Shown: positions 1-8,512, counted from the first letter of the stretch. The stretch: 64,000 nt of DNA from JACPVF01 sp964502095 (GCA_964502095.1 CAZCUF010000011.1:50799-114798); one strand, 5' to 3'. Numbers and translations: made by a program. The notes: generated by a model not told the origin, from the letters alone.

Positions 1-2
1 GG

Positions 3-698
3 CAAACCGGCTCGGGAAAGACCTCGCTCGTCAACCTGATCCCCCGCTTTTACGATGTGATGGACGGCGCGGTGCTGGTGGATGGCATGGATGTTCGGAA
101 GGTGGATTTGATTTCACTGCGCAAGCAGATTGGCATCGTCCTACAAACTTCATTGCTGTTTTCGGATACGATCAAGGCCAATATCGCGTATGGGAGGCCC
201 AAGGCCAGCGACGATGATGTGGTCGCGGCGGCCAGGGCCGCGCAGGCGCATGAATTTATCCGCGGCTTTCCAAAAGGCTACGACACAATTGTTGGCGAAC
301 GCGGCGTGACGCTTTCCGGCGGCCAGCGCCAGCGCGTGGCGATTGCGCGCGCGTTGTTGATGAATCCGCGCATTCTTATTCTGGACGATTCAACCTCCTC
401 AGTCGATACGCAGACCGAGAAATTAATTCAGGAGGCGCTCGACCGCCTGATGGAAGGCCGCACTACTTTTGTGATCGCCCATCGCCTGTCCACGGTGCGC
501 CGCGCGGATTTGATCCTCGTCATGGACAATGGCCGCATTGTCCAGCGCGGCAGGCACGAGGAACTTTTGGCGCAAGGCGGCCTGTATCGCGAAATTCACG
601 ATTTGCAACTCAATCAAAACCGCGCCTTCATGGATACTCTCGAGGAGATCAAACCCGCTGAAACCGCGCGCCCCTCTGTCGATCGTTCGCTTTCATAA
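3..698 (+). CDS. ABC exporter subunit, ATP-binding part (5' truncated by window edge)
   Basis: C-terminal nucleotide-binding domain of an ABC exporter half-transporter; the membrane domain lies before the window. Reading from base 3 gives the Walker A motif TGSGKTS at once, then Q-loop VLQT, signature LSGGQRQ, Walker B LILDD and the H-loop IAHRLST. The residue after the Walker B aspartate is Asp instead of the catalytic Glu (LDDSTSSVD). The gene that follows 6 nt later has the normal LDEATSSVD but a degenerate LSVGQ signature. Together they make a heterodimer with one degenerate and one functional ATP site, as in TM287/288 and BmrCD. Substrate is unknown; drugs or lipids are usual for this class. 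The residues are seen; the pairing is inferred from complementarity and adjacency. Confidence 0.93.
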   Translation, partial: QTGSGKTSLVNLIPRFYDVMDGAVLVDGMDVRKVDLISLRKQIGIVLQTSLLFSDTIKANIAYGRPKASDDDVVAAARAAQAHEFIRGFPKGYDTIVGERGVTLSGGQRQRVAIARALLMNPRILILDDSTSSVDTQTEKLIQEALDRLMEGRTTFVIAHRLSTVRRADLILVMDNGRIVQRGRHEELLAQGGLYREIHDLQLNQNRAFMDTLEEIKPAETARPSVDRSLS

Positions 699-704
699 TA
701 TGCA

Positions 705-2507
705 GTGATCATGACTCACACAATTACACCACCCGCCTACGTAACTCAATCTGAAGAACTCTACGATAAAGGCTATGATCCTAAAGTCGCGCGGCGGCTG
801 TTCGGATACGCGCGGCCTTACTCGGGTCAATTGCTCATTGCCGCTGTTCTGATGTTTCTGGCTTCTGCCGCGGCGGTGGCCGGGCCTTATTTCGTAAAGG
901 TTGCCATTGACAGCGGCCTGACCGCCAAAAATTACGATGCGTTACGATACACGGTGCTGGCTTATCTTGGCGCCGCCGTCGTGCAATGGGTTTCCACGTA
1001 CTTCCGCGTGAATATCATGTCCTGGGTGGGGCAGGCGGTTATTTACGATCTGCGAACTGTCCTTTTTCAACATCTGCAACAACTTTCTTTGAGTTTTTAC
1101 AGCCGCTATTCGGTCGGACGCGTCATCACGCGCGTCATCAACGATGTGGAGATTTTGCGCGACTTTCTGACCTGGGCTGTGCTGGCCGTTACGCGCGATT
1201 TATTCACGCTGATCATGATCATCATTGTGATGCTCACCATGAATGTCCGCCTCGCGCTTCTGACCTTTAGCGTGCTTCCGTTTATGGTGCTGGCGACTCT
1301 GCTCTTTCGGCGTTTCTCGCGCGCGGCCTATCGTAAAGTGCGCGCCGCGATCTCGTGGGTGAATTCGGTTCTGGCGGAGAATGTCAACGGCGTGCGCGTG
1401 GTACAGGCGTTCTCGCGCCAAATCTATAATTACAATAATTTTGCCGAATATGTAAATCGGTATCACCTCGAGCGCGCCATTGACGCGGCGCGCATTGCTT
1501 CGTTCTTCAGCCCGGTGGTGGACGTGCTCGGCGCGGTTGCCACTGCGCTGGTTGTGTGGGTTGGGGGAACGGCAGTATTGGGAGAGCAGATTACGGCGGG
1601 AGTGCTGGTCGCGTTCATTCTTTACATTGACCGATTCTTCGATCCCATCCGCGACCTGAGCCGCCGTTTCGACGCATTGCAATCCACTATGGCGGGCGGA
1701 GAGCGCATTCTGGCCCTGCTCGATACCGATGTGGATGTGCAGGATGCGCCTGACGCGCGCGACCTGCCTGTCATCAAGGGTGAAGTTCAGTTCGACCATG
1801 TGTCTTTCCATTACTCGGATGATCCTCAGCCGGTATTGACGGACATTGACTTGCGCGTACATCCCGGCGAGACCGTCGCCTTGGTCGGTGAAACCGGCGC
1901 GGGCAAAACTACGATCGTCAAATTACTCTCGCGTTTTCATGACCCAACCGTCGGCCGCGTGCTGGTGGATGGTCACGATCTGCGTGAAGTCACGCAGGCC
2001 AGTTTGCGCCGTCAGATGGGAATTGTGTTACAGGATCCGTTTCTATTCAACGGTTCGGTGCAGGAGAACATTTTGTTCGGTCGTTTGAGCGCGAACGACG
2101 GAGATGTGATCGCCGCGGCGCAGGCGGTAGGCGCGCACGAGTTTATTGTCCGCTTGAAAAACGGATACAACACCTCGGTCGAGGAAGGAGGCGTGTTGTT
2201 GTCCGTCGGCCAGCGGCAATTGCTGTCATTTGCGCGCGCTTTATTGGCGGATCCGCGCATCCTGATTCTCGACGAAGCTACCTCCAGCGTAGATACACAG
2301 ACCGAGCAAATCATCCAACGCGCGCTGGCGCGGCTATTGAAGGGGCGGACCGCGTTCGTGATCGCGCATCGCCTGTCTACCATTACGAGCGCCGATCGGA
2401 TTGTTGTGATCGTGGGCGGGCGGATCGTGGAGCATGGAACACACGCGGAATTGCTGGAAAATAGGGGAACGTATTACGAGTTGTATCGCACGGGATTTCA
2501 GGAATGA
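705..2507 (+). CDS. ABC exporter subunit (TMD-NBD), consensus-Glu partner
   Basis: Complete half-transporter of 600 aa: six-helix exporter membrane domain (roughly residues 35-330) followed by an NBD with Walker A GETGAGKTT, signature LSVGQRQ (degenerate Ser-Val for Ser-Gly), Walker B LILDEATSS and H-loop IAHRLST. It starts 6 nt after the preceding subunit, so the two are co-transcribed and probably translationally coupled. Start is GTG at 705 or ATG at 711; no strong ribosome-binding site separates them. It supplies the catalytic Glu while its own signature motif is defective, the expected complement of the upstream subunit. Likely a multidrug or lipid exporter in the cytoplasmic membrane; the substrate cannot be read from sequence. 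Confidence 0.93.
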   Translation: MIMTHTITPPAYVTQSEELYDKGYDPKVARRLFGYARPYSGQLLIAAVLMFLASAAAVAGPYFVKVAIDSGLTAKNYDALRYTVLAYLGAAVVQWVSTYFRVNIMSWVGQAVIYDLRTVLFQHLQQLSLSFYSRYSVGRVITRVINDVEILRDFLTWAVLAVTRDLFTLIMIIIVMLTMNVRLALLTFSVLPFMVLATLLFRRFSRAAYRKVRAAISWVNSVLAENVNGVRVVQAFSRQIYNYNNFAEYVNRYHLERAIDAARIASFFSPVVDVLGAVATALVVWVGGTAVLGEQITAGVLVAFILYIDRFFDPIRDLSRRFDALQSTMAGGERILALLDTDVDVQDAPDARDLPVIKGEVQFDHVSFHYSDDPQPVLTDIDLRVHPGETVALVGETGAGKTTIVKLLSRFHDPTVGRVLVDGHDLREVTQASLRRQMGIVLQDPFLFNGSVQENILFGRLSANDGDVIAAAQAVGAHEFIVRLKNGYNTSVEEGGVLLSVGQRQLLSFARALLADPRILILDEATSSVDTQTEQIIQRALARLLKGRTAFVIAHRLSTITSADRIVVIVGGRIVEHGTHAELLENRGTYYELYRTGFQE

Positions 2508-2546
2508 TCTTGAAGACGCGCTGACGAAAATCGAGATAATTGGCTC

Positions 2547-2575
2547 TTGCCTTACCCTGCCGATTTCCGTATACT
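2547..2575 (+). promoter_or_regulatory. Sigma70-type promoter of the small STAND-adaptor gene
   Basis: -35 TTGCCT (2547-2552), 17-nt spacer, -10 TATACT (2570-2575). It lies 43 nt upstream of the ATG at 2619, which has a GGAGAG ribosome-binding site. Fits the gap between the ABC operon and the next gene. Confidence 0.6.
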
Positions 2576-2618
2576 ATTAAAGTTCTTTTAGCCTTATTTA
2601 ACCGAATCGGAGAGAGCT

Positions 2619-3065
2619 ATGGATCCAATTACATTGGCCGCGTCTGTCACGACCCTGCTTGCGCCGTATCTTGCCAAGGCGGGAAAGGTATTGGCCGATA
2701 AGGCCGCCGAACAACTGCCCGGAGCAGTTGGCGCGTTGTGGGACAAAATTTCCCAAAGGTTCCAGTCCAAGCCTGCCGCGCAGGATGCGGTCGTAGATCT
2801 GGTGCAAAATCCGAGCGATCAGGATAATCAGGCCGCGTTCGAAACTCAACTGCGGAAGATGTTGAAGGATGACCCCGCCTTCCTGAAAGAATTATCCGAT
2901 TTGACCGACAAGGCTCAACAGGAAACGATCAGGTTGCAGGGCAGTGGCGCGGTTGCGACGAATGGCGGTGTTGCGGCCGGGCAGGGCGGTGTGGCCGTCG
3001 GCGGAAACGTGCAAGGCAACATCGTGGTTGGCAACAATAATAAAGTTTCGAATAAACCGAAATAG
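2619..3065 (+). CDS. Small protein with C-terminal GNIVVGNNN motif, STAND-associated (adaptor-like)
   Basis: 148 aa, no catalytic motif recognised. Residues 1-105 are predicted helical and amphipathic, with a hydrophobic start (DPITLAASVTTLLAPYLAK) that could be a membrane-associating helix or a helical adaptor. Residues 110-148 are a Gly/Asn/Val-rich stretch ending in VGGNVQGNIVVGNNN. The same short element opens the STAND NTPase encoded 49 nt downstream (VQGNVEGNIVVGDNN) and, in looser form, the NB-ARC-TPR protein at 20750. Such Gly-Asn repeats look like a small beta-solenoid or homotypic interaction tag. I infer that this protein docks on the NTPase through that tag, as effector-associated adaptors of STAND conflict systems do. 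GGAGAG ribosome-binding site before the ATG. Confidence 0.75.
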   Translation: MDPITLAASVTTLLAPYLAKAGKVLADKAAEQLPGAVGALWDKISQRFQSKPAAQDAVVDLVQNPSDQDNQAAFETQLRKMLKDDPAFLKELSDLTDKAQQETIRLQGSGAVATNGGVAAGQGGVAVGGNVQGNIVVGNNNKVSNKPK

Positions 3066-3077
3066 CTGTTCATCTGC

Positions 3078-3110
3078 CGCCCTGCCCTAAATCAGCAGGG
3101 CGCTTTTATT
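3078..3110 (+). terminator. Intrinsic terminator between adaptor-like gene and STAND gene
   Basis: Stem CGCCCTGC (3078-3085) / GCAGGGCG (3095-3102) with a 9-nt loop, followed by CTTTTATTT. It ends only a few bases before the STAND ATG at 3115, which has no ribosome-binding site. The downstream gene therefore depends on read-through or on a start very close to its ATG. Confidence 0.7.
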
Positions 3111-3114
3111 TCCT

Positions 3115-5493
3115 ATGGCAACTGTCAATGTGCAAGGTAACGTCGAAGGCAATATCGTCGTCGGCGATAATAACTTTGTAGTTAATACAAATTACGGCAC
3201 GGTTGTATATAAGCAGGCCGAGCCGCGCGTTCAGGCGCGGAGTCTTTCACCCAAGGCGCCGCGCAGACCGCGCGGTTTTATCGGACGCAAAGCCGAGCTG
3301 GAGAAACTGGAAAGCTGGATTGCCGCTTCCGACCCGATCCTCCTGCACGGCATGGACGGTATGGGGAAGACCACGCTTGTCAAGCAGGCCGCTAACGGCG
3401 CCGCCGCGACTTCACAGCCCAATGGAGTTGTCTATCTCGAAGGCGTAGATGAAACCGGGCAGATGCTCGGCTTTGGGGATATTGTTCAACGCCTCTTCGA
3501 TGCGTTGTTCGAGTCCGACCCTGCGCTCAAGGTGGACCTGACGACTGCGCGTACATATTTGAGCAATGTGCGCGCTTTGGTACTGCTCAACTCACTGACC
3601 CTCACAGACGACAATCTGCAAAAATTACTGGATCTGTTTCCGTCCGCGCCGATTCTGATCGCGGCCGAAGCCGGTTCGCGCCTCGACGCATTTCAGGACC
3701 TTTCGCTTTCACCGATGCCGCGTGCCGATGCGCTGGCTTTGTTCTTCGACCGCGCCGAATTGAAATTGGATGACGCCAACCAGGTTCCTGCCGATCGGAT
3801 CGCTCAATTGCTGGATGATGTACCTGCCGCGCTGGCGATCGTTGCGAATGTGATCCGCGAAAAGGGACTCAAGCTGATAGACGTGCTGGACCAATTGCGC
3901 ACCGCGGCCGCCTCCTCGAAAGAAGCTGGGCGCGCCGCGCTCGAACGCGCCTGGGCTTTGATGTGGAATCAATTATCCGAGGATGAGCGCGGCATGATGA
4001 CCATGTCCGCCGCGGCCTTCGGCGTTTCTGTAGATCGAAAATGGCTGGAGGGCCTGGCGGGCGGAAAAGCTGTCAGCGGAAAATTAGAGTCGATGGAACT
4101 GTTGCAGGCTAATAGTCCGCGCCTGAGGCTGATGCCCGGCATGCGCGCCATGATGCTCGACCGCGTAAATCTTCAGTCGGCGCGCGAGCGCTGGCTGGAA
4201 GAAATGTCTTCCGCCATGGACGAACGATGGGACGATTTCGATTTCGTGGGGGATGAGCTGGGAAATTTAATTGGGTTGATCGAATGGTGCGCGGCCAACC
4301 GTAATTGGGCCAAGGTGATTTCGCTGGGACGAAAGCTCGACCCGTATCTTACCCTGCACGGCTTGTGGGATGTATGGCAGAGATTGCTCGGTCGTTTGTT
4401 GGAGGCCGCGCGCGCCTCAAAGGATCATTTATCGGAAGGCTGGGCTTTGCATCAGTTGGGTACGCGGGCTTTGGGAATGAACGACGCGCACACGGCCCGC
4501 AATTTTTTGCAACAGGCTTGTGTGGTGCGCCGCGCCGCCAAAGATGAAGTTGGGCTGGCCTATAGCCAGCATAACCTGGGATTACTTGGGCCGGTTGCCG
4601 TTGCAAGGCCCGCAACCGTAAAGCGCGGATGGTTCGCGTGGCTGGTCGGCGGATTGGTGACCGCCGCGGCGCTGGGAGGGACGCTCCTCGGCGGCGCGGG
4701 AGCTATGCTCTTGAATCTGCTTTCGCCGCCCAGCGCGACCCCCACATTGACGGTCACTTGGACGCCAAGCTCAACGCATACACCGACTTTTACCGCCTCG
4801 GTGACTGCCTCAGCGACTCCTTCGCTCACCGCCTCGCCGACATCTACTGTGACGTTCACGCCAACGATGACAGACACCCCAACCGTTACGCCAACTCCGG
4901 TTTACACAATTTTACGCGGCACCGTGATTGACGATGTGGCTTGTTATTATGGGCCGGGCCGTATGTATTTGTATAAATATGGTCTCAAGCAAGGCGCGAA
5001 TTTGAGTGTGCTGGGGATCAACCAAAACACCGCTGGCACATGGCTGTTAGTGGGGAACACATTCACTCTTTCCACGCGGCTATCGAATCCGTGTTGGGTG
5101 AGTTTGAAGAGCATGGATGTGGATGGAGATCTCGCCGGGCTCTTCCCGGCTTATCCTGATCAAACGCCTTTGCCGAAATCGCCGCTTTACCCGCCGCCGA
5201 TGAACGTGATTGCCATCCGTAGCAAGGATCAGGTGACGATCACCTGGGATTACACCACCCCACTCCCGCCGGGTATGCGCGGAGATCACAGCACCAAGAG
5301 CCCGCTTTGGCTGGTCGAATTGTGGACGTGCCAGAAGGGCCGGCTGGTATTCACACCGATTGGCGCTTACGATTCGACAGTGATAATTACGGACGAGCCG
5401 GGCTGTTCCGAGGCGTCGCATGGGCGCGTGTATCTGGTCGACTCCGATGGCTACGATGGCCCATCTGCGATCAAGTGGCCGGGGTTCCAATAG
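3115..5493 (+). CDS. Membrane-anchored NB-ARC/STAND NTPase with SH3b-like ectodomain
   Basis: 792 aa. Residues 1-30 carry the GNIVVGDNN tag. The NB-ARC-like NTPase spans about 55-260, with Walker A GMDGMGKT (79-86), a weak Walker B (ALVLLNSL, about 154-161, lacking the usual DD), and a VPAALAI motif in place of GLPLAL. A winged-helix region and one or two TPR-like repeats (about 440-490) follow. A hydrophobic segment at about 503-536 is a probable transmembrane helix, then a Thr/Pro/Ser-rich spacer (540-598), a bacterial SH3-like region (about 600-670, CYYGPG...WLLV...CWV) and a final beta-rich, fibronectin-like region to 792. The layout suggests a cytoplasmic signal-transducing ATPase tied to an extracellular ligand- or wall-binding module. 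The missing Walker B acid suggests weak or regulated hydrolysis. Function unknown; STAND proteins often act as immune switches. Confidence 0.8.
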   Translation: MATVNVQGNVEGNIVVGDNNFVVNTNYGTVVYKQAEPRVQARSLSPKAPRRPRGFIGRKAELEKLESWIAASDPILLHGMDGMGKTTLVKQAANGAAATSQPNGVVYLEGVDETGQMLGFGDIVQRLFDALFESDPALKVDLTTARTYLSNVRALVLLNSLTLTDDNLQKLLDLFPSAPILIAAEAGSRLDAFQDLSLSPMPRADALALFFDRAELKLDDANQVPADRIAQLLDDVPAALAIVANVIREKGLKLIDVLDQLRTAAASSKEAGRAALERAWALMWNQLSEDERGMMTMSAAAFGVSVDRKWLEGLAGGKAVSGKLESMELLQANSPRLRLMPGMRAMMLDRVNLQSARERWLEEMSSAMDERWDDFDFVGDELGNLIGLIEWCAANRNWAKVISLGRKLDPYLTLHGLWDVWQRLLGRLLEAARASKDHLSEGWALHQLGTRALGMNDAHTARNFLQQACVVRRAAKDEVGLAYSQHNLGLLGPVAVARPATVKRGWFAWLVGGLVTAAALGGTLLGGAGAMLLNLLSPPSATPTLTVTWTPSSTHTPTFTASVTASATPSLTASPTSTVTFTPTMTDTPTVTPTPVYTILRGTVIDDVACYYGPGRMYLYKYGLKQGANLSVLGINQNTAGTWLLVGNTFTLSTRLSNPCWVSLKSMDVDGDLAGLFPAYPDQTPLPKSPLYPPPMNVIAIRSKDQVTITWDYTTPLPPGMRGDHSTKSPLWLVELWTCQKGRLVFTPIGAYDSTVIITDEPGCSEASHGRVYLVDSDGYDGPSAIKWPGFQ

Positions 5494-5748
5494 GAATCCC
5501 GCGCTCGCTGTATTTCAAGTTTTCACGATAAAATCGAAGCGTTTGATCATTGCGAGCCAAATCGTCTTTGCGATTTTGGCGCTTTGTAATTTTGTGCGAA
5601 TCGAATAAGAGAGTGTTAAGTCCGTATCGTCCCTCTTCGGATACGCGGATTTCTCGGAAGTCATGGGAAAAAAGACGGAATCATAAACGGCTTGCCGCAG
5701 AAGCCAGTGAGCCTCGTGTTGTTCGTGCTTAAAACCCGAAGTTGAGAG
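5494..5748. other. Intergenic region, no gene recognised
   Basis: 255 nt with no convincing coding sequence. It holds an imperfect inverted repeat, GCGAGCCAAATCG (5552-5564) / CGATTTTGGCGC (5571-5582), with no T-tract, and a small hairpin around 5623-5645 (CCGTATC / GGATACG). The first may end the STAND transcript weakly; I see no clear promoter for the permease gene that follows. Confidence 0.4.
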
Positions 5749-8298
5749 ATGCCCTCCATGGAAAATTGCCGCCTGTTCATGAACACCGCCATGCGAAAAA
5801 TATTCTTGACGATAATCGTTTTTCCCTTTCTTGCCGCCTGCCAGCCTCAGGCAGTTCCGACTCCCGTGCCGACCACAGTTGCCGCCGGTCCGAGCTCGCC
5901 TTTGGATGGAAATTGGAACGCACAAGGGCAGGATTCGAACGGGTTGAAGTTCGAGATCAATTTCATTGTGCGCGCTGAAAAACTGGCGGGGTTTTCGTAC
6001 AACTTTATCGGCACCGATGGAATTCCCTGTTATTCCTTTCAATTCGTAAACATGCCTCCCGAACGACAAATTGCGATTCAATCGAATCGAGCCGCCGCCT
6101 CATTGGGATCGGACTCCCTCGAAATTGTTTTTACAAACGATCAATCTGCTTCGGGCCGCAGTGAAATCCATTGGCATGAACGTAATCCGCGCTGTAACGG
6201 CGATTATGATGTGACTTGGAGCGCGGTCAGGCAGGCGGCCCCTGTTGCGCAGGCGACCCAATCCACTCAGCCGCCGCAATCTCAGGCCCCGCATCCATTC
6301 CAGACCCTGATCCAGATTCTGGTCTTTGGCCTCTCCAACGGCGCAGTACTGGCGCTGAATGCCATCGGCGTGACCCTGATCTACAGTACGGTGCGCGTGC
6401 TGAATCTTGCGCATGGCGATGTTTTCGCGTTGACGACCGCCCTGGTCACCTCGTTGATTAACTTTATCGGCGTACAGCGAAGCTGGCCGCCGTTACAAAT
6501 CGCAGGAATTCTGTTAATGGCTTTGTGCGCGGCCATGGTTTTGGGCGCACTCCTTAGCATGGGCGTTGACCAATTCGGATTCAGGCCCTTCCGCGGCGCG
6601 TCCCAGCTTGCGCCGTTGATCGCCACTTTGGGCATTTCATTTATTCTGTATCAGGGGTCGCTGATCTGGCGCACATTTCAGGGATCGTGGATTCCGGGCG
6701 AGCATCGCAGTGTGCCGGGCTTGCCGGAAGTGCCCACCGACGGCATCCCAAATCTTTTGCCTGAAATCAATCTGGCGGCGAAACTGGGCTTCTCGAATCT
6801 TGTGATTCGCTTCAGCGACGTGTTTGTCCTGTTCATGGCTATCGCGTTCGTGCTATTGGCCATCTGGTTCCTCAAAAAGACTTATACGGGCCGCGCGATC
6901 CGCGCTTTGGCGCAGAATCAGGAACTGGCGCAGATTCTCGGCATCAACATCAATGCCGCGATTCGAAATGCCTTTGCTGTCGGCGGGGCCTTTGCGGGCG
7001 CGGCCGCCTTTATCTTTGCGCTGTATTATTCGCGTCCGTTCGGCGCGGCCGGCGCGCAAAGCGGCTTGATCGCTTTCGCGGCCGCGCTGTTGGGCGGCAT
7101 TGGCTCACCGGTTGGCGCACTGCTGAGCGGGTTGACCATGGGCGTTTTCTCCTCGCTTAGCGATTACTATCTCAGCGCGCAATGGACGCCGTTTTTTGTT
7201 TTGGCATTGCTGGTGATCCTGCTTGCCTGGCGGCCAACGGGCCTCGCCTCTGTGGAAGGCGCGGAAACGGAATCCGCTTCCACGCGCGATTCGGTCATTT
7301 TAACGGCGGCTAATTCGGGGTCCCGAACGAATCGCTGGCTGGTCATCCTGCTGATTGCTTTGGGCGCGTTTCCTATTCTTTCGGGCTGGTTTCATTGGGG
7401 CGGGCAGATCATCCTGCGCACGGTGGAAGTTTTTATTTTGCTGGCGTTGGGTTTGAATCTGGCGCTGGGTTTGGCGGGCTTGCTGGATTTCGGCTTCGCG
7501 GCCAGTTTTGGGTTAGGCGCCTATGCGGGCGCATTATTGAGTCATTATGATGCTGTGGTGGCCTTGTTGGTGGGCGCGGGCGCGGCAAGTCTGCTTGGAT
7601 GGCTCAAAGGCGGCCTGGCGTTTCGTTTGCGAGGAGATTTTTTGGCAGTGGCCACCCTCGCGCTGGGACTCATGGTGCGGCAGGCGGCGATCAACTTGCA
7701 CGACCTGACGGGCGGGGCGGGCGGCTTTGGCGGTTTCCCTGCGCCTCATTTCCTGGACTTTAGCCTGGCAGACCCGACGATCAAGTTTTATCTCGTCTTT
7801 GTGTTTGTTGTGCTTATCTCGCTGGCGAGTCAGCGTTTGATGCGCTCGCGCACGGGCCGCGCTTGGGTGGCCTCCAGCGAAGACGAATCTGCCGCACAAG
7901 CCTCCGGTGTGAATGTGGGCCGGGAACGTATGTGGGCTTTGATCTTCAGTTCCGCTCTGGCAGGGTTGGCCGGTGCGCTGTACGCGGGAACGTTTTCGTA
8001 TGTGGACCCTGAGACGATGTCGTTTCAAACCACTTCCTTGATTCTGACGATGGTGATTCTCGGCGGGGCGGGGAATGTGCCCGGCCTGTTGATCGGCGCG
8101 GCGGCCATTGTGCTGTACGATAAAGTTTTCGTGACCAAAGTGGCCGATCTGGTCGCGCTGATCTGGCCGCATAATCTTAGTATCGGAAATATCGGCTCCG
8201 CGCCGGATATTCGCGGGGCGAGCTTCTTCAATTTTGGAATTGCTTTGTATTTGACGGTGCTTCTCAGGGCGCGCAGAAGAAAAGAACGGCGTGAGTGA
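5749..8298 (+). CDS. Lipoprotein-domain/LivH/LivM triple fusion permease (branched-chain amino acid ABC type)
   Basis: 849 aa. Residues 1-31 hold a lipoprotein signal (RKIFLTIIVFPFLAAC, lipid Cys at about 31 from this start). Residues 35-165 are a small soluble domain, then a Gln/Pro-rich linker (166-182). Residues about 183-505 match the LivH permease (LIYSTVRVLNLAHGDVF) and about 525-849 match LivM (LGLNLALGLAGLLDFGF; LTGGAGGFGG). LivH and LivM are normally separate proteins working with LivG, LivF and a binding protein; none of those is in the neighbourhood. Both permease halves look intact with many membrane helices. The true start could be the internal ATG at 5779 or 5791, nearer the signal peptide. 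Predicted role is import of branched-chain amino acids or a related small substrate. The soluble lipoprotein-like domain might be a built-in accessory or capture domain; that is inference. Confidence 0.85.
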   Translation: MPSMENCRLFMNTAMRKIFLTIIVFPFLAACQPQAVPTPVPTTVAAGPSSPLDGNWNAQGQDSNGLKFEINFIVRAEKLAGFSYNFIGTDGIPCYSFQFVNMPPERQIAIQSNRAAASLGSDSLEIVFTNDQSASGRSEIHWHERNPRCNGDYDVTWSAVRQAAPVAQATQSTQPPQSQAPHPFQTLIQILVFGLSNGAVLALNAIGVTLIYSTVRVLNLAHGDVFALTTALVTSLINFIGVQRSWPPLQIAGILLMALCAAMVLGALLSMGVDQFGFRPFRGASQLAPLIATLGISFILYQGSLIWRTFQGSWIPGEHRSVPGLPEVPTDGIPNLLPEINLAAKLGFSNLVIRFSDVFVLFMAIAFVLLAIWFLKKTYTGRAIRALAQNQELAQILGININAAIRNAFAVGGAFAGAAAFIFALYYSRPFGAAGAQSGLIAFAAALLGGIGSPVGALLSGLTMGVFSSLSDYYLSAQWTPFFVLALLVILLAWRPTGLASVEGAETESASTRDSVILTAANSGSRTNRWLVILLIALGAFPILSGWFHWGGQIILRTVEVFILLALGLNLALGLAGLLDFGFAASFGLGAYAGALLSHYDAVVALLVGAGAASLLGWLKGGLAFRLRGDFLAVATLALGLMVRQAAINLHDLTGGAGGFGGFPAPHFLDFSLADPTIKFYLVFVFVVLISLASQRLMRSRTGRAWVASSEDESAAQASGVNVGRERMWALIFSSALAGLAGALYAGTFSYVDPETMSFQTTSLILTMVILGGAGNVPGLLIGAAAIVLYDKVFVTKVADLVALIWPHNLSIGNIGSAPDIRGASFFNFGIALYLTVLLRARRRKERRE

Positions 8299-8330
8299 GC
8301 CGACCATGCAATGCGACTTTCCGAGCTCTC

Positions 8331-8359
8331 TTGACCGATACGGGCTCGTCGGCTAGAAT
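8331..8359 (+). promoter_or_regulatory. Sigma70-type promoter of the RIO1 leader
   Basis: -35 TTGACC (8331-8336), 17-nt spacer, -10 TAGAAT (8354-8359). Transcription would start near 8366, giving a leader of about 195 nt before the kinase ATG at 8562. Confidence 0.75.
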
Positions 8360-8399
8360 TCCGGCACTGCCATTCTCGAAAGGAGGTACGTCACAACCG

Positions 8400-8462
8400 A
8401 TGAAAGCCATCCTGGTTCTTTACTCAGCTGTTGTTAGCGCGCCTCCTGCCGGGTCGATTTAG
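8400..8462 (+). CDS. Leader peptide ORF, 20 aa, upstream of RIO1 kinase
   Basis: MKAILVLYSAVVSAPPAGSI, then TAG. It follows an AAAGGAGG ribosome-binding site (8379-8386), the strongest in this region, although the 13-nt spacing to ATG is long. It lies wholly between a good promoter and a terminator hairpin, which is the arrangement of attenuation leader peptides. No run of one amino acid stands out, so a drug- or ribosome-state-sensing role is more likely than tRNA-charge sensing. Too short to confirm by homology here. Confidence 0.5.
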   Translation: MKAILVLYSAVVSAPPAGSI

Positions 8463-8481
8463 TTCATTTTGATTCTCCTCG

Positions 8482-8512
8482 AACCGCAGGCGCGCTTGTC
8501 CTGCGGTTTTTT
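8482..8512 (+). terminator. Intrinsic terminator in RIO1 leader
   Basis: Perfect 9-bp stem AACCGCAGG (8482-8490) / CCTGCGGTT (8500-8508), loop of 9, run of Ts to 8512. It sits between promoter and coding sequence, so it can only act as an attenuator or as the end of an abortive leader RNA. Confidence 0.75.

Larger units (their letters stand above)
8381..8512 (+). promoter_or_regulatory. Candidate ribosome-mediated attenuator ahead of the RIO1 kinase
   Basis: Four segments can pair in mutually exclusive ways. Segment 1, AGGAGG (8381-8386), the ribosome-binding site of the leader ORF, is complementary to CCTCCT (8442-8447) in segment 2. Segment 2, AGCGCGCCT (8436-8444), is perfectly complementary to segment 3, AGGCGCGCT (8488-8496). 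CCTGC (8445-8449) can add pairs to GCAGG (8486-8490). Segment 3 includes the 5' arm of the terminator (AACCGCAGG, 8482-8490), which pairs with segment 4 (CCTGCGGTT, 8500-8508). 2:3 pairing would therefore disrupt the terminator. Segment 2 lies 4 codons before the leader stop, as in classical attenuators. Pairings are read directly; regulation is inference. Confidence 0.6.

Noticed and set aside
1200..1862. Long antisense reading frame inside the ABC gene (and similar antisense frames across most genes)
   Set aside because: Arg/His-rich translations with no domain; they mirror the codon bias of the real gene on the other strand.
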